Origin: Streptomyces werraensis
Lineage (GTDB): Bacteria > Actinomycetota > Actinomycetes > Streptomycetales > Streptomycetaceae
DNA: 64,000 nt
Assembly (NCBI GenBank): GCA_014656175.1
Contig: BNBX01000002.1
Span: 562,776-626,775, forward strand
Direction of reading: 5' to 3'
The notes under the pieces were generated by a model. It made no database searches. It was not told where the DNA came from and saw only the letters and a list, made by a program, of their open reading frames with translations. Shown piece after piece: positions 52,452 to 60,788 of the stretch. The position numbers and the translations under genes are program-made. The first letter of the stretch is position 1, and every line of letters begins with the position of its first letter.

Positions 52452-54077
52452 TCAGCCCTTGAGCTGCTCGTAGGCCGGAAGCGTGAGGAAGTCCGCGTAG
52501 TCCTCATCGAGGGCGACCTTCAGCAGCAGGTCGTGGGCCTGCTGCCAGTTGCCCGCCGCGAACGCCTCCTCGCCGGTCTCCGCGCGGATGTTCGCCAGTT
52601 CCTCGGCGGCGACCTTGCGGGCCAGCTCGGCGGTGACCCGCTCGCCGTTGTCGAGCACCACGCCCGCGTTGATCCACTGCCAGATCTGGGAGCGGGAGAT
52701 CTCCGCGGTGGCCGCGTCCTCCATCAGGTTGAAGATGGCCACCGCGCCCAGGCCGCGCAGCCACGCCTCGATGTAGCGGATGCCGACCTGCACGGCGTTG
52801 ACCAGACCCGCGTACGTGGGCCTGGCGTCCAGCGAGTCGATCGCGATCAGGTCCTCGGCCTTGACGTCGACGTCCTCGCGCAGCCTGTCCTTCTGGTTCG
52901 GCCTGTCGCCGAGCACCCGGTCGAAGGACTCCATCGCGATCGGCACCAGATCCGGGTGGGCGACCCAGGAGCCGTCGAAGCCGTCGTTCGCCTCGCGGTC
53001 CTTGTCCGCCTTCACCTTCTCGAAGGCGACCTTGTTGACCTCCTCGTCCCGCCGGGACGGGATGAACGCCGCCATGCCGCCGATCGCGTGCGCGCCGCGC
53101 TTGTGGCAGGTGCGGACGAGGAGCTCGGTGTACGCCCGCATGAACGGGGCGGTCATCGTCACCGCGTTGCGGTCCGGCAGCACGAACTTCGGCCCGCCGT
53201 CACGGAAGTTCTTGACGATGGAGAACAGGTAGTCCCAGCGGCCCGCGTTCAGCCCGGAGGCGTGGTCGCGCAGCTCGTAGAGGATCTCCTCCATCTCGTA
53301 CGCGGCCGTGATCGTCTCGATCAGGACGGTGGCGCGGACGGTGCCCTGGGGGATGCCCAGATGATCCTGCGCGAACACGAACACGTCGTTCCACAGCCGC
53401 GCCTCGAGGTGCGACTCCGTCTTCGGCAGGTAGAAGTACGGACCCTTGCCGAGGTCGAGCAGCCGCTGGGCGTTGTGGAAGAAGTACAGGCCGAAGTCGA
53501 CCAGCGCGCCGGGCACCGGGGTGCCGTCGGCGTCGGTGAGGTGGCGTTCGTCCAGGTGCCAGCCGCGCGGGCGCATGACGACCGTCGCCAGCTCCTCGTC
53601 CGGCCGCAGGGCGTACGTCTTGCCGGTGCGCTCGTCGGTGAAGTCGATGCTGCGGGTGTACGCCTCGATCAGGTTGAGCTGACCCGTGACCACGTTCTCC
53701 CAGGTGGGCGCGGACGCGTCCTCGAAGTCGGCCAGCCACACCCTCGCACCGGAGTTGAGCGCGTTGATGGTCATCTTCCGGTCGGTCGGGCCGGTGATCT
53801 CGACACGGCGGTCCTCCAGGGCCGGCGGGGCCGGGGCGACCTTCCAGGAGTCGTCGGCGCGGATCGCGGCCGTCTCCGGGAGGAAGTCGAGGGTGGAGGT
53901 GCGGGCGATCTCGGCGCGGCGCTCCGCGCGCCGCGCGAGCAGCTCGTCACGCCGGGGCGTGAACCGGCGGTGCAGCTCCGCCAGGAAGGCGAGGGCCGTC
54001 TCGGAGAGGACCTCCTCCTGCCGCGGCAGGGGCTCGGCGTCGACGATGGCCAGCGGGGACGGCGCTGGTGCGGACAT
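52452..54077 (-). CDS. aceB: Malate synthase A
   Basis: This encodes a 541-residue malate synthase A that condenses glyoxylate with acetyl-CoA to malate. Active-site and family motifs are [19 protein letters not shown] (~108), [12 protein letters not shown] (~165), [20 protein letters not shown] (~198-217), AAFIPSRRD (~340) and [12 protein letters not shown] (~368). Length is normal for class A. The gene stands behind a tandem AllR-type operator and a TCAAC/TTGAA palindrome, linking it to allantoin-derived glyoxylate rather than to an isocitrate lyase, which is not seen here. Confidence 0.96.
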   Translation of the reverse strand: MSAPAPSPLAIVDAEPLPRQEEVLSETALAFLAELHRRFTPRRDELLARRAERRAEIARTSTLDFLPETAAIRADDSWKVAPAPPALEDRRVEITGPTDRKMTINALNSGARVWLADFEDASAPTWENVVTGQLNLIEAYTRSIDFTDERTGKTYALRPDEELATVVMRPRGWHLDERHLTDADGTPVPGALVDFGLYFFHNAQRLLDLGKGPYFYLPKTESHLEARLWNDVFVFAQDHLGIPQGTVRATVLIETITAAYEMEEILYELRDHASGLNAGRWDYLFSIVKNFRDGGPKFVLPDRNAVTMTAPFMRAYTELLVRTCHKRGAHAIGGMAAFIPSRRDEEVNKVAFEKVKADKDREANDGFDGSWVAHPDLVPIAMESFDRVLGDRPNQKDRLREDVDVKAEDLIAIDSLDARPTYAGLVNAVQVGIRYIEAWLRGLGAVAIFNLMEDAATAEISRSQIWQWINAGVVLDNGERVTAELARKVAAEELANIRAETGEEAFAAGNWQQAHDLLLKVALDEDYADFLTLPAYEQLKG

Positions 54078-54164
54078 CAGCTGTCACTTCCTTCGGCGTG
54101 CGGGGGCACCGGGTGCCGGGCGACCCGGGTACGGCGGGAGAGGCCTCTGCGCCGGGCAGGGGGC

Positions 54165-54218
54165 TTCTGATCAGTGGATAGTAGTTTCCTTATGGTGGAA
54201 GTTCAATGTTTTGTTGAT
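54165..54218 (-). promoter_or_regulatory. Tandem AllR-type operator plus TTGAA palindrome upstream of aceB
   Basis: On the minus strand, TTCC-ACCATAA-GGAA (54200-54186) is followed after six bases by ATCC-ACTGATC-AGAA (54179-54165), again with 21-bp spacing. One base before the first box ends the palindrome ATCAACAAAACATTGAA (54218-54202), similar to those at uraD and allB. The sites lie 87 bases before the aceB start. Confidence 0.7.
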
Positions 54219-54229
54219 GCCGGGACTCC

Positions 54230-54829
54230 TCATTCAAGGTGCGCCAGATCCGCCTCCGTGTCGACGTCGTACGCCTCCGCGACGTCGCCGCACTCGACCA
54301 GTTCCACAGCCTCCGCGTGCTCCTCGAGATACGCGCGGGCCCCCCGGTCGCCGGTGGCGGCCGCGGCGATTCCCGCCCAGTGTTCGGAGCCGAACAGCAC
54401 CGGATGCCCGCGTACACCGTCGTACGCCGCCGATGCCAGCGAGCGGGGTGACCCGTACGCGCGCCGCACGCGGGCCACCGCCCGAGGGCCGATCCCCGGC
54501 TGGTCCACCAGCAGAACCAGCGCGGCCCGCGCGCCCGTACCGGCGAGCGCGTCCAGGCCGGCCCGCAGGGACGTGCCCATGCCGTGCTCCCAGTCCGGGT
54601 TGTCCACGAGCACGCAGTCCGGCAGGGCGGCGCGGGCGCGCACCTCCTCGGCGCGCGCCCCCAGCACCACGTGCACGCTCGCGCAGCCGCCCGCGCGCAG
54701 CACCTCCGCCGCGTGCTCCACGAGGAGCCGTCCTCGGTGGGGGAGCAGGGCCTTGGGGCGCCCGCCCAGCCGGCGTCCGCCGCCCGCCGCCAGCAACAGG
54801 CCGGCCACCCGGTTCTCGTCGTCCGTCAT
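54230..54829 (-). CDS. MocA/MobA-like nucleotidyltransferase family protein
   Basis: This encodes 199 residues of the molybdopterin nucleotidyltransferase family. The nucleotide-binding signature is LLLAAGGGRRLGGRPKALLP (~10-29), with LVLLVDQPGIGP (~98) and GHPVLFGSEHW (~137). MocA-type enzymes add CMP to molybdopterin for xanthine-dehydrogenase-like enzymes, which would fit purine catabolism, though no such dehydrogenase is in this window. The ATG at 54829 has AGGAC upstream. Its stop lies 12 bases from the aceB operator region. Confidence 0.85.
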   Translation of the reverse strand: MTDDENRVAGLLLAAGGGRRLGGRPKALLPHRGRLLVEHAAEVLRAGGCASVHVVLGARAEEVRARAALPDCVLVDNPDWEHGMGTSLRAGLDALAGTGARAALVLLVDQPGIGPRAVARVRRAYGSPRSLASAAYDGVRGHPVLFGSEHWAGIAAAATGDRGARAYLEEHAEAVELVECGDVAEAYDVDTEADLAHLE

Positions 54830-55035
54830 GCGTCCTGCATACCCCACCCGAAGCCGCCCGTCCGGATGCCCGGCGGGAAGATGCCCCGGGGCGCGATGTC
54901 ACGCTCCGGAACAAGTCGATGACGCAGCGGACTGGCGCAAAGGCCCCGGGGTGGCGTTTACTGGCGCGCACCGGTCCGCGGGGGCGCGTGGGTCCGGCCA
55001 GGGGAGGCGCACGACGACCTGCCAGGGGGAGGACT

Positions 55036-55350
55036 GTGTTGCGAGGCGTGGACCAGAGGTGTGTGCCCGGCAGTCAGGTGGATCCGCGTGTGGCGGAGCT
55101 GCGCTCCGCCGTGGCCCGGTTACGCCGCCAACTGGCCGCACACCGTGCAGAGTTCATGGACCGGAGCATCGCGGAGGAGGCGCTCGCCACGCTGGCCGGA
55201 CTGGCCGCCGCCGAGCGTCCCGACATCCCGATGCTGCGCCGCTCCCTGCTGCTCGTCGCCGGAGCCATCGGCTCGGTGAGCGCGCTGGGGGACGGGCTGC
55301 GGCAACTCCGCGATGCGGTGGACCTGTTCGGGACGTCACCCCGCTCGTGA
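55036..55350 (+). CDS. DUF5955 family protein with a TTA codon
   Basis: This encodes 104 residues: VDPRVAELRSAVARLRRQLA, then SIAEEALATLAGLAAAERPD and LRRSLLLVAGAIGSVSALGD, ending AVDLFG. This is the helical pattern of DUF5955 proteins of Streptomyces. The start is GTG 55036 just behind GGGGAGGA; TTG 55039 is an alternative. Codon 29 (55120-55122) is TTA, so translation may need the bldA tRNA. The function is unknown. Confidence 0.72.
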   Translation: MLRGVDQRCVPGSQVDPRVAELRSAVARLRRQLAAHRAEFMDRSIAEEALATLAGLAAAERPDIPMLRRSLLLVAGAIGSVSALGDGLRQLRDAVDLFGTSPRS

Positions 55351-55456
55351 CGTACGGGTGTTCGGGGCGTAGGCCTGACGCGTGATCCGTGCGGCGCGCC
55401 TCTGACGCAGGGTGAGCGCGGAGTGCCCAGGGTCAGTGGCCGGTGCGGGCGCGGCC

Positions 55457-56260
55457 TCAGGCGGCCGGACCTCCCGGGTTCGCCAGCGCCTCCGACAGCT
55501 CACGCGCGATCTCCTGCAGCACCGGCACGATCCGCTCCGTCGCCGGCTCCGTGACGCGGCCCGCCGGGCCCGAGATGGAGATGGCCGCCGCAGTGGGCGC
55601 GTCGGGCACCGGGACCGCCAGGCAGCGGACGCCGATCTCCTGCTCGTTGTCGTCGACGGCGTACCCCTGCCGACGCACCTCCTCCAGTGCGGCGAGGAAG
55701 CCCTCGGGGGTGGTGATGGTCTTCTCCGTGGCCGCCGGCATACCGGTGCGGCCCAGCAGCGCCCGCACCTCCTCCGGCGGGAACCCGGCCAGCAGCGCCT
55801 TGCCGACGCCCGTGGAGTGCGGCAGCACGCGCCGGCCGACCTCGGTGAACATCCGCATCGAGTGCTTCGACGGCACCTGTGCCACGTACACGATCTCGTC
55901 CCCGTCCAGCAGGGCCATGTTCGCCGTCTCGCCGGTCTCCTCCACCAGTCGCGCCAGATACGGCCGTGCCCAGGTGCCCAGCAGCCGGGACGCCGACTCG
56001 CCGAGGCGGATCAGGCGCGGGCCGAGCGCGTACCGCCGGTTGGGCTGCTGGCGTACGTAGCCGCAGGTGACCAGCGTGCGCATCAGCCGGTGGATCGTCG
56101 GCAGCGGCAGGCCGCTGCCGGCGGACAGCTCGCTCAGGCCGACCTCGCCGCCCGCGTCCGCCATCCGCTCCAGCAGGTCGAAGGCGCGCTCGAGGGACTG
56201 CACGCCGCCACTGGCGGCGGGCCGGGCGGAGTCGGTGGTGCTGGCGCTGGACGTCGGCAC
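55457..56260 (-). CDS. allR: IclR family repressor of allantoin/glyoxylate genes
   Basis: This encodes a 267-residue IclR protein. The N-terminal winged helix reads SLERAFDLLERMADAGGEVG, then LSELSAGSGLPLPTIHRLMR (~22-63). The C-terminal effector domain has LPHSTGVGKALLAGFPPEEV (~145) and GVRCLAVPVPDAPTAAAISI (~210). AllR-type IclR proteins are released by allantoate or glyoxylate; an IclR-type AllR is described in S. coelicolor. The gene is divergent from allB and has a tandem operator in front, indicating autoregulation. The same operator precedes gcl, hyi-glxR and aceB. Confidence 0.9.
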   Translation of the reverse strand: MPTSSASTTDSARPAASGGVQSLERAFDLLERMADAGGEVGLSELSAGSGLPLPTIHRLMRTLVTCGYVRQQPNRRYALGPRLIRLGESASRLLGTWARPYLARLVEETGETANMALLDGDEIVYVAQVPSKHSMRMFTEVGRRVLPHSTGVGKALLAGFPPEEVRALLGRTGMPAATEKTITTPEGFLAALEEVRRQGYAVDDNEQEIGVRCLAVPVPDAPTAAAISISGPAGRVTEPATERIVPVLQEIARELSEALANPGGPAA

Positions 56261-56339
56261 GGCGCGTTCCTTTCGGGGCTGGCAGGAGGTCAGAAGCCTA
56301 CCCGGCGGCCGGCCGGCGGCCCGCTTGTACGGAGCTACG

Positions 56340-56375
56340 TTCTGTGTGACGGAATTGTAATTCCGCTTTGTGGAA
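56340..56375. promoter_or_regulatory. Tandem AllR-type operator between allR and allB
   Basis: On the minus strand TTCC-ACAAAGC-GGAA (56375-56361) is followed after six bases by TTCC-GTCACAC-AGAA (56354-56340), box spacing 21 bp as at the other three promoters. The region also contains the 7-bp inverted repeat CGGAATT-GT-AATTCCG (56350-56365). It is 79 bases from the allR start. Confidence 0.75.
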
Positions 56376-56451
56376 ACGTCCAGAGGTGGCGCTCGCGCTC
56401 CCGTCGCACCAGGAGCACCCTTGACGCGGTGGTGTCCGAGGGCAACACTCC

Positions 56452-56468
56452 TTCAACAGAACGTTGAA
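56452..56468 (+). promoter_or_regulatory. TTCAAC-N5-GTTGAA palindrome upstream of allB
   Basis: TTCAACAGAACGTTGAA is a perfect 6-bp inverted repeat with a five-base spacer, 29 bases before the allB start. Related palindromes lie upstream of uraD and aceB. Its position just before the ribosome-binding site suggests repression. Confidence 0.55.
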
Positions 56469-56497
56469 TTTTCCGGCGGACCTGCAGGAGGCTCCGG

Positions 56498-57838
56498 GTG
56501 CCCGACGTCCAACTGGTGCTGCGCTCGACCCGTGTCATCACCCCCGAGGGGACGCGCGCCGCGTCCGTCGCCGTCACCGGCCCCACCGTCACCGCCGTCC
56601 TCCCGCACGACGCGCCCGTCCCCGACGGCGCCCGTCTGGAGGACTTCGGCGACGACGTCCTGCTGCCCGGCCTGGTCGACACCCACGTGCACGTCAACGA
56701 CCCCGGCCGCACCGAGTGGGAGGGCTTCTGGACGGCCACCCGCGCGGCCGCCGCCGGCGGCATCACCACGCTGATCGACATGCCGCTCAACTCCCTCCCG
56801 CCGACCACGACGGTCGACCACCTGCGCGTCAAGCGGAAGACCGCCGCCGACAAGGCACACATCGACGTCGGCTTCTGGGGCGGCGCCCTCCCCGACAACG
56901 TGGCCGACCTGCGCCCGCTGCACGAGGCGGGGGTCTTCGGCTTCAAGGCGTTCCTGTCGCCGTCCGGCGTCGAGGAGTTCCCCCATCTCGACGACGAGCA
57001 CCTCGCGAGCGCACTGCGCGAGATCGCCTCCTTCGACGGCCTGCTGATCGTCCACGCCGAGGACCCGCGCCGGCTCGCCGAAGCCCCGCAGCGCGGCGGA
57101 CCCCGCTACGCCGACTTCCTCGCCTCCCGGCCCCGCCGCGCCGAGGACACCGCCATCGCGCGACTCCTCGAACAGGCCCGGCGGTTCGACGCCCGCGTGC
57201 ACGTCCTCCACCTCTCCTCCGCCGACGCGCTGCCCCTCCTCGCCGAGGCCAAGGCGGACGGCGTCCGCGTCACCGTCGAGACCTGCCCCCACTACCTCAC
57301 CCTCACCGCGGAGGAAGTCCCGGACGGGGCCAGCGAGTTCAAGTGTTGCCCGCCCATCCGCGAGGCCGCCAACCAGGACCTGCTGTGGCAGGCCCTGGCG
57401 GACGGCACGATCGACTGCGTCGTCACCGACCACTCCCCGTCCACCGCCGACCTCAAGACGGACGACTTCGCGACCGCCTGGGGCGGCATCTCCGGCCTCC
57501 AGCTCAGCCTCCCGGCCGTCTGGACCGAGGCCCGCGGACGCGGCCACACCCTGGAGGACGTGGTCCGCTGGACGGCGACGCGCACGGCCCGGCTGGCCGG
57601 CCTCGAGGCACGCAAGGGCGCCATCGCGCCCGGCCTCGACGCCGACTTCGCCGTCCTCGCCCCCGAAGAGACCTTCACCGTCGACCCGGCCGCCCTCCAG
57701 CACCGCAACCGGGTGACCGCCTACGCCGGACGCACCCTGCACGGCGTCGTCAGGTCCACCTGGCTGCGCGGCCAACGGATTCTGGCCGACGGAGAGTTCA
57801 CCGAACCGAGGGGCCTGCTCCTCACCCGGCCGCACTGA
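56498..57838 (+). CDS. allB: Allantoinase
   Basis: This encodes a 446-residue zinc amidohydrolase that opens allantoin to allantoate. Motifs are [18 protein letters not shown] (metal His pair, ~61), [15 protein letters not shown] (the carboxylated Lys, ~150), LIVHAEDP (~188), [14 protein letters not shown] (~237) and [12 protein letters not shown] (~310), the order that separates allantoinases from dihydropyrimidinases. The GTG at 56498 follows GGAGG. It is the first gene of allB-alc and divergent from allR. Confidence 0.95.
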   Translation: MPDVQLVLRSTRVITPEGTRAASVAVTGPTVTAVLPHDAPVPDGARLEDFGDDVLLPGLVDTHVHVNDPGRTEWEGFWTATRAAAAGGITTLIDMPLNSLPPTTTVDHLRVKRKTAADKAHIDVGFWGGALPDNVADLRPLHEAGVFGFKAFLSPSGVEEFPHLDDEHLASALREIASFDGLLIVHAEDPRRLAEAPQRGGPRYADFLASRPRRAEDTAIARLLEQARRFDARVHVLHLSSADALPLLAEAKADGVRVTVETCPHYLTLTAEEVPDGASEFKCCPPIREAANQDLLWQALADGTIDCVVTDHSPSTADLKTDDFATAWGGISGLQLSLPAVWTEARGRGHTLEDVVRWTATRTARLAGLEARKGAIAPGLDADFAVLAPEETFTVDPAALQHRNRVTAYAGRTLHGVVRSTWLRGQRILADGEFTEPRGLLLTRPH

Positions 57839-57869
57839 CCCGACATCCGAAAGGCAGGACCACATCACC

Positions 57870-58985
57870 GTGACGGCGATCGAGACCTTCACCGGCGACG
57901 CCCACCCCTACGGCGGCGGCGACCCGTACGCGGACTACCGCACCGCCGACTTCCCCTTCACCCACCTCGCCGACCTCGCCGACCGCCGGCTCGGCGCCGG
58001 TGTCATCGCCGCCAACGACGAGTTCTTCGCCCAGCGCGAGAACCTCCTGCTGCCCGGCCGCCCCGTCTTCGACCCCGAACGCTTCGGCCACAAGGGCAAG
58101 ATCATGGACGGCTGGGAGACCCGGCGCCGGCGCGGCGTCTCCGCCGGCCACCCCTGGCCGGACGACGACGACCACGACTGGGCGCTGATCCGCCTCGGCA
58201 CCCCCGGCGTCGTCCGTGGCATCGTCGTCGACACCGCCCACTTCCGCGGCAACTACCCGCAGGCGGTCTCGGTCGAGGGCACCGCCGCGGACGGCTCCCC
58301 GTCGCCCGGGGAACTGCTCCGCGACGACGTGAAGTGGACGACGCTGGTGCCGCGCACCCGGATCGGCGGCCACGCGGCCAACGGCTTCGCCGTCACCGCC
58401 GAACAGCGCTTCACCCACCTGCGCCTGAACCAGCACCCCGACGGCGGCATCGCCCGCCTGCGCGTGTACGGCGAGGTCGTCCCGGACCTGGCGTGGCTCA
58501 CCGCGCTCGGCACCTTCGACGTCGTCGCCCTGGAGAACGGCGGCCGGGTCGAGGACGCCTCCGACCTCTTCTACTCGCCGGCCGCCAACACCATCCGGCC
58601 CGGGCGCTCCCGGAAGATGGACGACGGCTGGGAGACCCGGCGCCGCCGCGACCACGGCCACGACTGGATCACGTACCGCCTGGTCGCCCAGTCGCAGATC
58701 CGCGCCCTGGAGATCGACACCGCCTACCTCAAGGGCAACGCGGCCGGCTGGGCGTCGGTGTCCGTGCGGGACGGCGAGGACGGCGACTGGCGGGAGATCC
58801 TGCCCCGCACCCGCCTCCAGCCCGACACCAACCACCGCTTCGTCCTCCCGGACCCGGCGGTGGGCACCCACGCGCGCGTGGACATCCACCCCGACGGCGG
58901 CATCTCCCGCCTGCGCCTCTTCGGCTCCCTGACGGACCGGGGAACGGCGGCGCTGGAGGCGCGGAGGCAGCGGCTCGGGGGCTGA
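57870..58985 (+). CDS. alc: Allantoicase
   Basis: This encodes a 371-residue allantoicase that splits allantoate into ureidoglycolate and urea. It is built of two homologous jelly-roll halves: each has a GWETRRRR motif (DGWETRRRRGV ~90, DDGWETRRRRDHGHDW ~253), an IDTAYLKGN/VDTAHFRGN strand (~125, ~290) and an HPDGGI(A/S)RLR(V/L) motif (~190, ~345). The GTG at 57870 has AAGGCAGGA upstream, 31 bases after allB, so the two are one operon. It ends before a bidirectional terminator. Confidence 0.96.
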   Translation: MTAIETFTGDAHPYGGGDPYADYRTADFPFTHLADLADRRLGAGVIAANDEFFAQRENLLLPGRPVFDPERFGHKGKIMDGWETRRRRGVSAGHPWPDDDDHDWALIRLGTPGVVRGIVVDTAHFRGNYPQAVSVEGTAADGSPSPGELLRDDVKWTTLVPRTRIGGHAANGFAVTAEQRFTHLRLNQHPDGGIARLRVYGEVVPDLAWLTALGTFDVVALENGGRVEDASDLFYSPAANTIRPGRSRKMDDGWETRRRRDHGHDWITYRLVAQSQIRALEIDTAYLKGNAAGWASVSVRDGEDGDWREILPRTRLQPDTNHRFVLPDPAVGTHARVDIHPDGGISRLRLFGSLTDRGTAALEARRQRLGG

Positions 58986-58991
58986 ACCCGT

Positions 58992-59023
58992 GCGGGTGCC
59001 CGCCTTCCGGGGCGGGCACCCGC
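58992..59023. terminator. Bidirectional terminator between alc and SDR genes
   Basis: GCGGGTGCCCGCC and GGCGGGCACCCGC form a perfect 13-bp stem with loop TTCCGG, seven bases after the alc stop and just before the convergent SDR stop at 59031. Confidence 0.8.
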
Positions 59024-59030
59024 GGTGCGG

Positions 59031-59783
59031 CTAGGCCGCGTGACCGCCGTCCACCGCCACCTCCGCGCCCGTCACGTACGCGGCGCCCGCGAGGTGGACG
59101 ATCGTCTCCGCCACCTCCTCCGCCGTACCGAACCGGCCCAGCGCGGTGGCCGCCGCCTGGCCGGCCGCGTAGGGGCCGTCGGCCGGGTTCATCTCCGTGT
59201 CGGTGGGCCCCGGGTGGACGATGTTCGCGGTGATCCCGCGCTCGCCCAGCTCCCGCGCCAGCGCCTTGGTCAGCCCCACCAATGCCGCCTTGCTCATCGC
59301 GTAGAGGGTCCCGCCGGGGCCCGTCACCCGCTGCGTCAGGCACGAGCCGACGGTGACGATCCGGCCCCCGCGCCCCATCACCGCGGCCGCCGCGCGAGAG
59401 GTGAGGAAGACACCGCGCACGTTCACCGCGAGCACCCGGTCGACGTCGGCGGGGGAGAGGGACTCCAGCGGGCCGAGCACGCCGACGCCCGCGTTGTTCA
59501 CCAGCACGTCCAGCCGCCCCAGTTCCCGCACGGCGGCGGTCACCGCCGAGGCCGCCTCCTCCGGGTCGCCGGCGTCCGCGCGCAGGGCCACCGCGCGGCG
59601 CCCCAGCGCCTCGACGGCCCGTACGACGCCCTCCGCAGCCTCCTTGCCGTTCACGTACGTCACCGCGACGTCCGCGCCCTCCTGGGCGAGCCGCAGCGCC
59701 GTCGCGGCGCCGATGCCGCGGCTGCCGCCGGTCACCAACGCCGTCCGGCCGAGCAGGGTCCTGTCCGTCATCCGTGTATTCAT
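59031..59783 (-). CDS. SDR family NAD(P)-dependent oxidoreductase
   Basis: This encodes 250 residues of a classical short-chain dehydrogenase. The cofactor motif is TGGSRGIGAATALRLAQEG (~18), NNAGVGVLGPL (~90), catalytic Ser in IVTVGSCLTQRV (~142) and Tyr/Lys in LYAMSKAALVGLTKALAREL (~160), and the C-terminus VTGAEVAVDGGHAA is normal. It resembles 3-oxoacyl-ACP reductase-like enzymes with unknown substrates. It is divergent from the RNase gene, with a 178-base promoter region. Confidence 0.92.
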   Translation of the reverse strand: MNTRMTDRTLLGRTALVTGGSRGIGAATALRLAQEGADVAVTYVNGKEAAEGVVRAVEALGRRAVALRADAGDPEEAASAVTAAVRELGRLDVLVNNAGVGVLGPLESLSPADVDRVLAVNVRGVFLTSRAAAAVMGRGGRIVTVGSCLTQRVTGPGGTLYAMSKAALVGLTKALARELGERGITANIVHPGPTDTEMNPADGPYAAGQAAATALGRFGTAEEVAETIVHLAGAAYVTGAEVAVDGGHAA

Positions 59784-59961
59784 ATGTCCATCTCAGCGGC
59801 CGCCACGGCAGGGCGCTGGCGGCGATCGGACCTCGACCTGCCGCGCCGTCACCCGGCGCGGCGCGTCCCCGTGCCACGTCACGGGATACTCATCGGACCA
59901 CACCGAAACATCCATGTACTTGACATTGACATGCCAGTGTCTACGCGCGTCATCATGGGGT

Positions 59962-60393
59962 ATGCGATTCCCCCCACGAGCGGCCCGGTCCGGGGCCGCA
60001 GCAGCCCTCCTGTCCGTCCTTCTGCTGGGCGGCGGCGGAACGCTCTCCGCCCCGGCGGCCCACGCCGCCCCCGCCCTCCCCGCGTCCGCCGCGCCGTCCG
60101 TCCTGGCGGTCGGTGACATCTGCTACGGCGACCTGCCGTCCGAGGCGCACGACACCCTCGACCTGATCGAACAGGGCGGCCCGTTCCCGTTCGAGCAGGA
60201 CGGCACGGTCTTCCAGAACAGGGAGGGCATCCTCCCCGGCCAGGACGCCGGCTACTACCACGAGTACACGGTCATCACGCCCGGTTCCCCCACCCGTGGC
60301 GCCCGCCGGATCGTGACCGGCGAGGAGTACCAGGAGGACTACTACACCGCCGACCACTACGCCTCGTTCGACCTGGTCGACCACACCTGCTGA
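59962..60393 (+). CDS. Secreted guanyl-specific ribonuclease, RNase Sa family
   Basis: This encodes 143 residues: a signal peptide (AAAALLSVLLLGGGG, cleavage near AHA-AP) and a ~95-residue domain closely like RNase Sa. The catalytic Glu is in YYHEYTVITPG, Arg in GARRIVTGEE and His in TADHYASFDL; Cys in GDICYGDLP and the terminal DHTC would form the single disulfide. It cleaves RNA after guanosine outside the cell. The ATG is at 59962. No barstar-type inhibitor gene is adjacent. Convergent with the small membrane protein gene. Confidence 0.92.
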   Translation: MRFPPRAARSGAAAALLSVLLLGGGGTLSAPAAHAAPALPASAAPSVLAVGDICYGDLPSEAHDTLDLIEQGGPFPFEQDGTVFQNREGILPGQDAGYYHEYTVITPGSPTRGARRIVTGEEYQEDYYTADHYASFDLVDHTC

Positions 60394-60405
60394 CCGGCCG
60401 GCGGT

Positions 60406-60609
60406 TCAGGCGCCGGGCTTCCGGGTCTCCGCGACGGCGAACAGCGCGACGCCCAGCACCAGCAGGGCGACGCTCGCGTAGATCTCGTAGCCGTCGAGGA
60501 ACCCGGCCCGCCGCACCAGGCCCCAGTGCCAGCCGGTGAACTCCGTCACCAGACCGGCCACGCCCTGCAGCGCGGCCACGAACCCCAGTATCTCCAGCAG
60601 CTTTCTCAT
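60406..60609 (-). CDS. Small membrane protein with two TM helices
   Basis: This encodes 67 residues with two hydrophobic helices (LLEILGFVAALQGVAGLV and EIYASVALLVLGVALFAV) separated by a loop with TGWHWGLVRRAGFLDG. The ATG at 60609 is supported by the membrane-protein composition and the clean end in a charged tail (ETRKPGA). No family is recognised. It lies between the RNase gene (convergent) and the two-component operon (divergent). Confidence 0.7.
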   Translation of the reverse strand: MRKLLEILGFVAALQGVAGLVTEFTGWHWGLVRRAGFLDGYEIYASVALLVLGVALFAVAETRKPGA

Positions 60610-60703
60610 GCCCCCGACTCTCGCCCCGCGGACCCCCCACCCACAACGGCCGCGGGGCGAGGCCCCTCCGACCGAGGTGGACGGCCGTCCGCGCCCGGGA
60701 CGC

Positions 60704-60730
60704 CGAAAGTCTGAGGTCGTGCGACTTTCG
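60704..60730 (+). promoter_or_regulatory. Inverted repeat upstream of the two-component operon
   Basis: CGAAAGTC (60704-60711) and GACTTTCG (60723-60730) are a perfect 8-bp inverted repeat with an 11-base spacer that itself overlaps GTCG-TG-CGAC (60716-60725). It lies 58 bases before the kinase start and may be bound by the response regulator. Confidence 0.45.
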
Positions 60731-60788
60731 TCGACGATTCCGCCGGCGAGGGGCCACAGCGGGCCCCCACCGCATAGATTCGTCGGCT

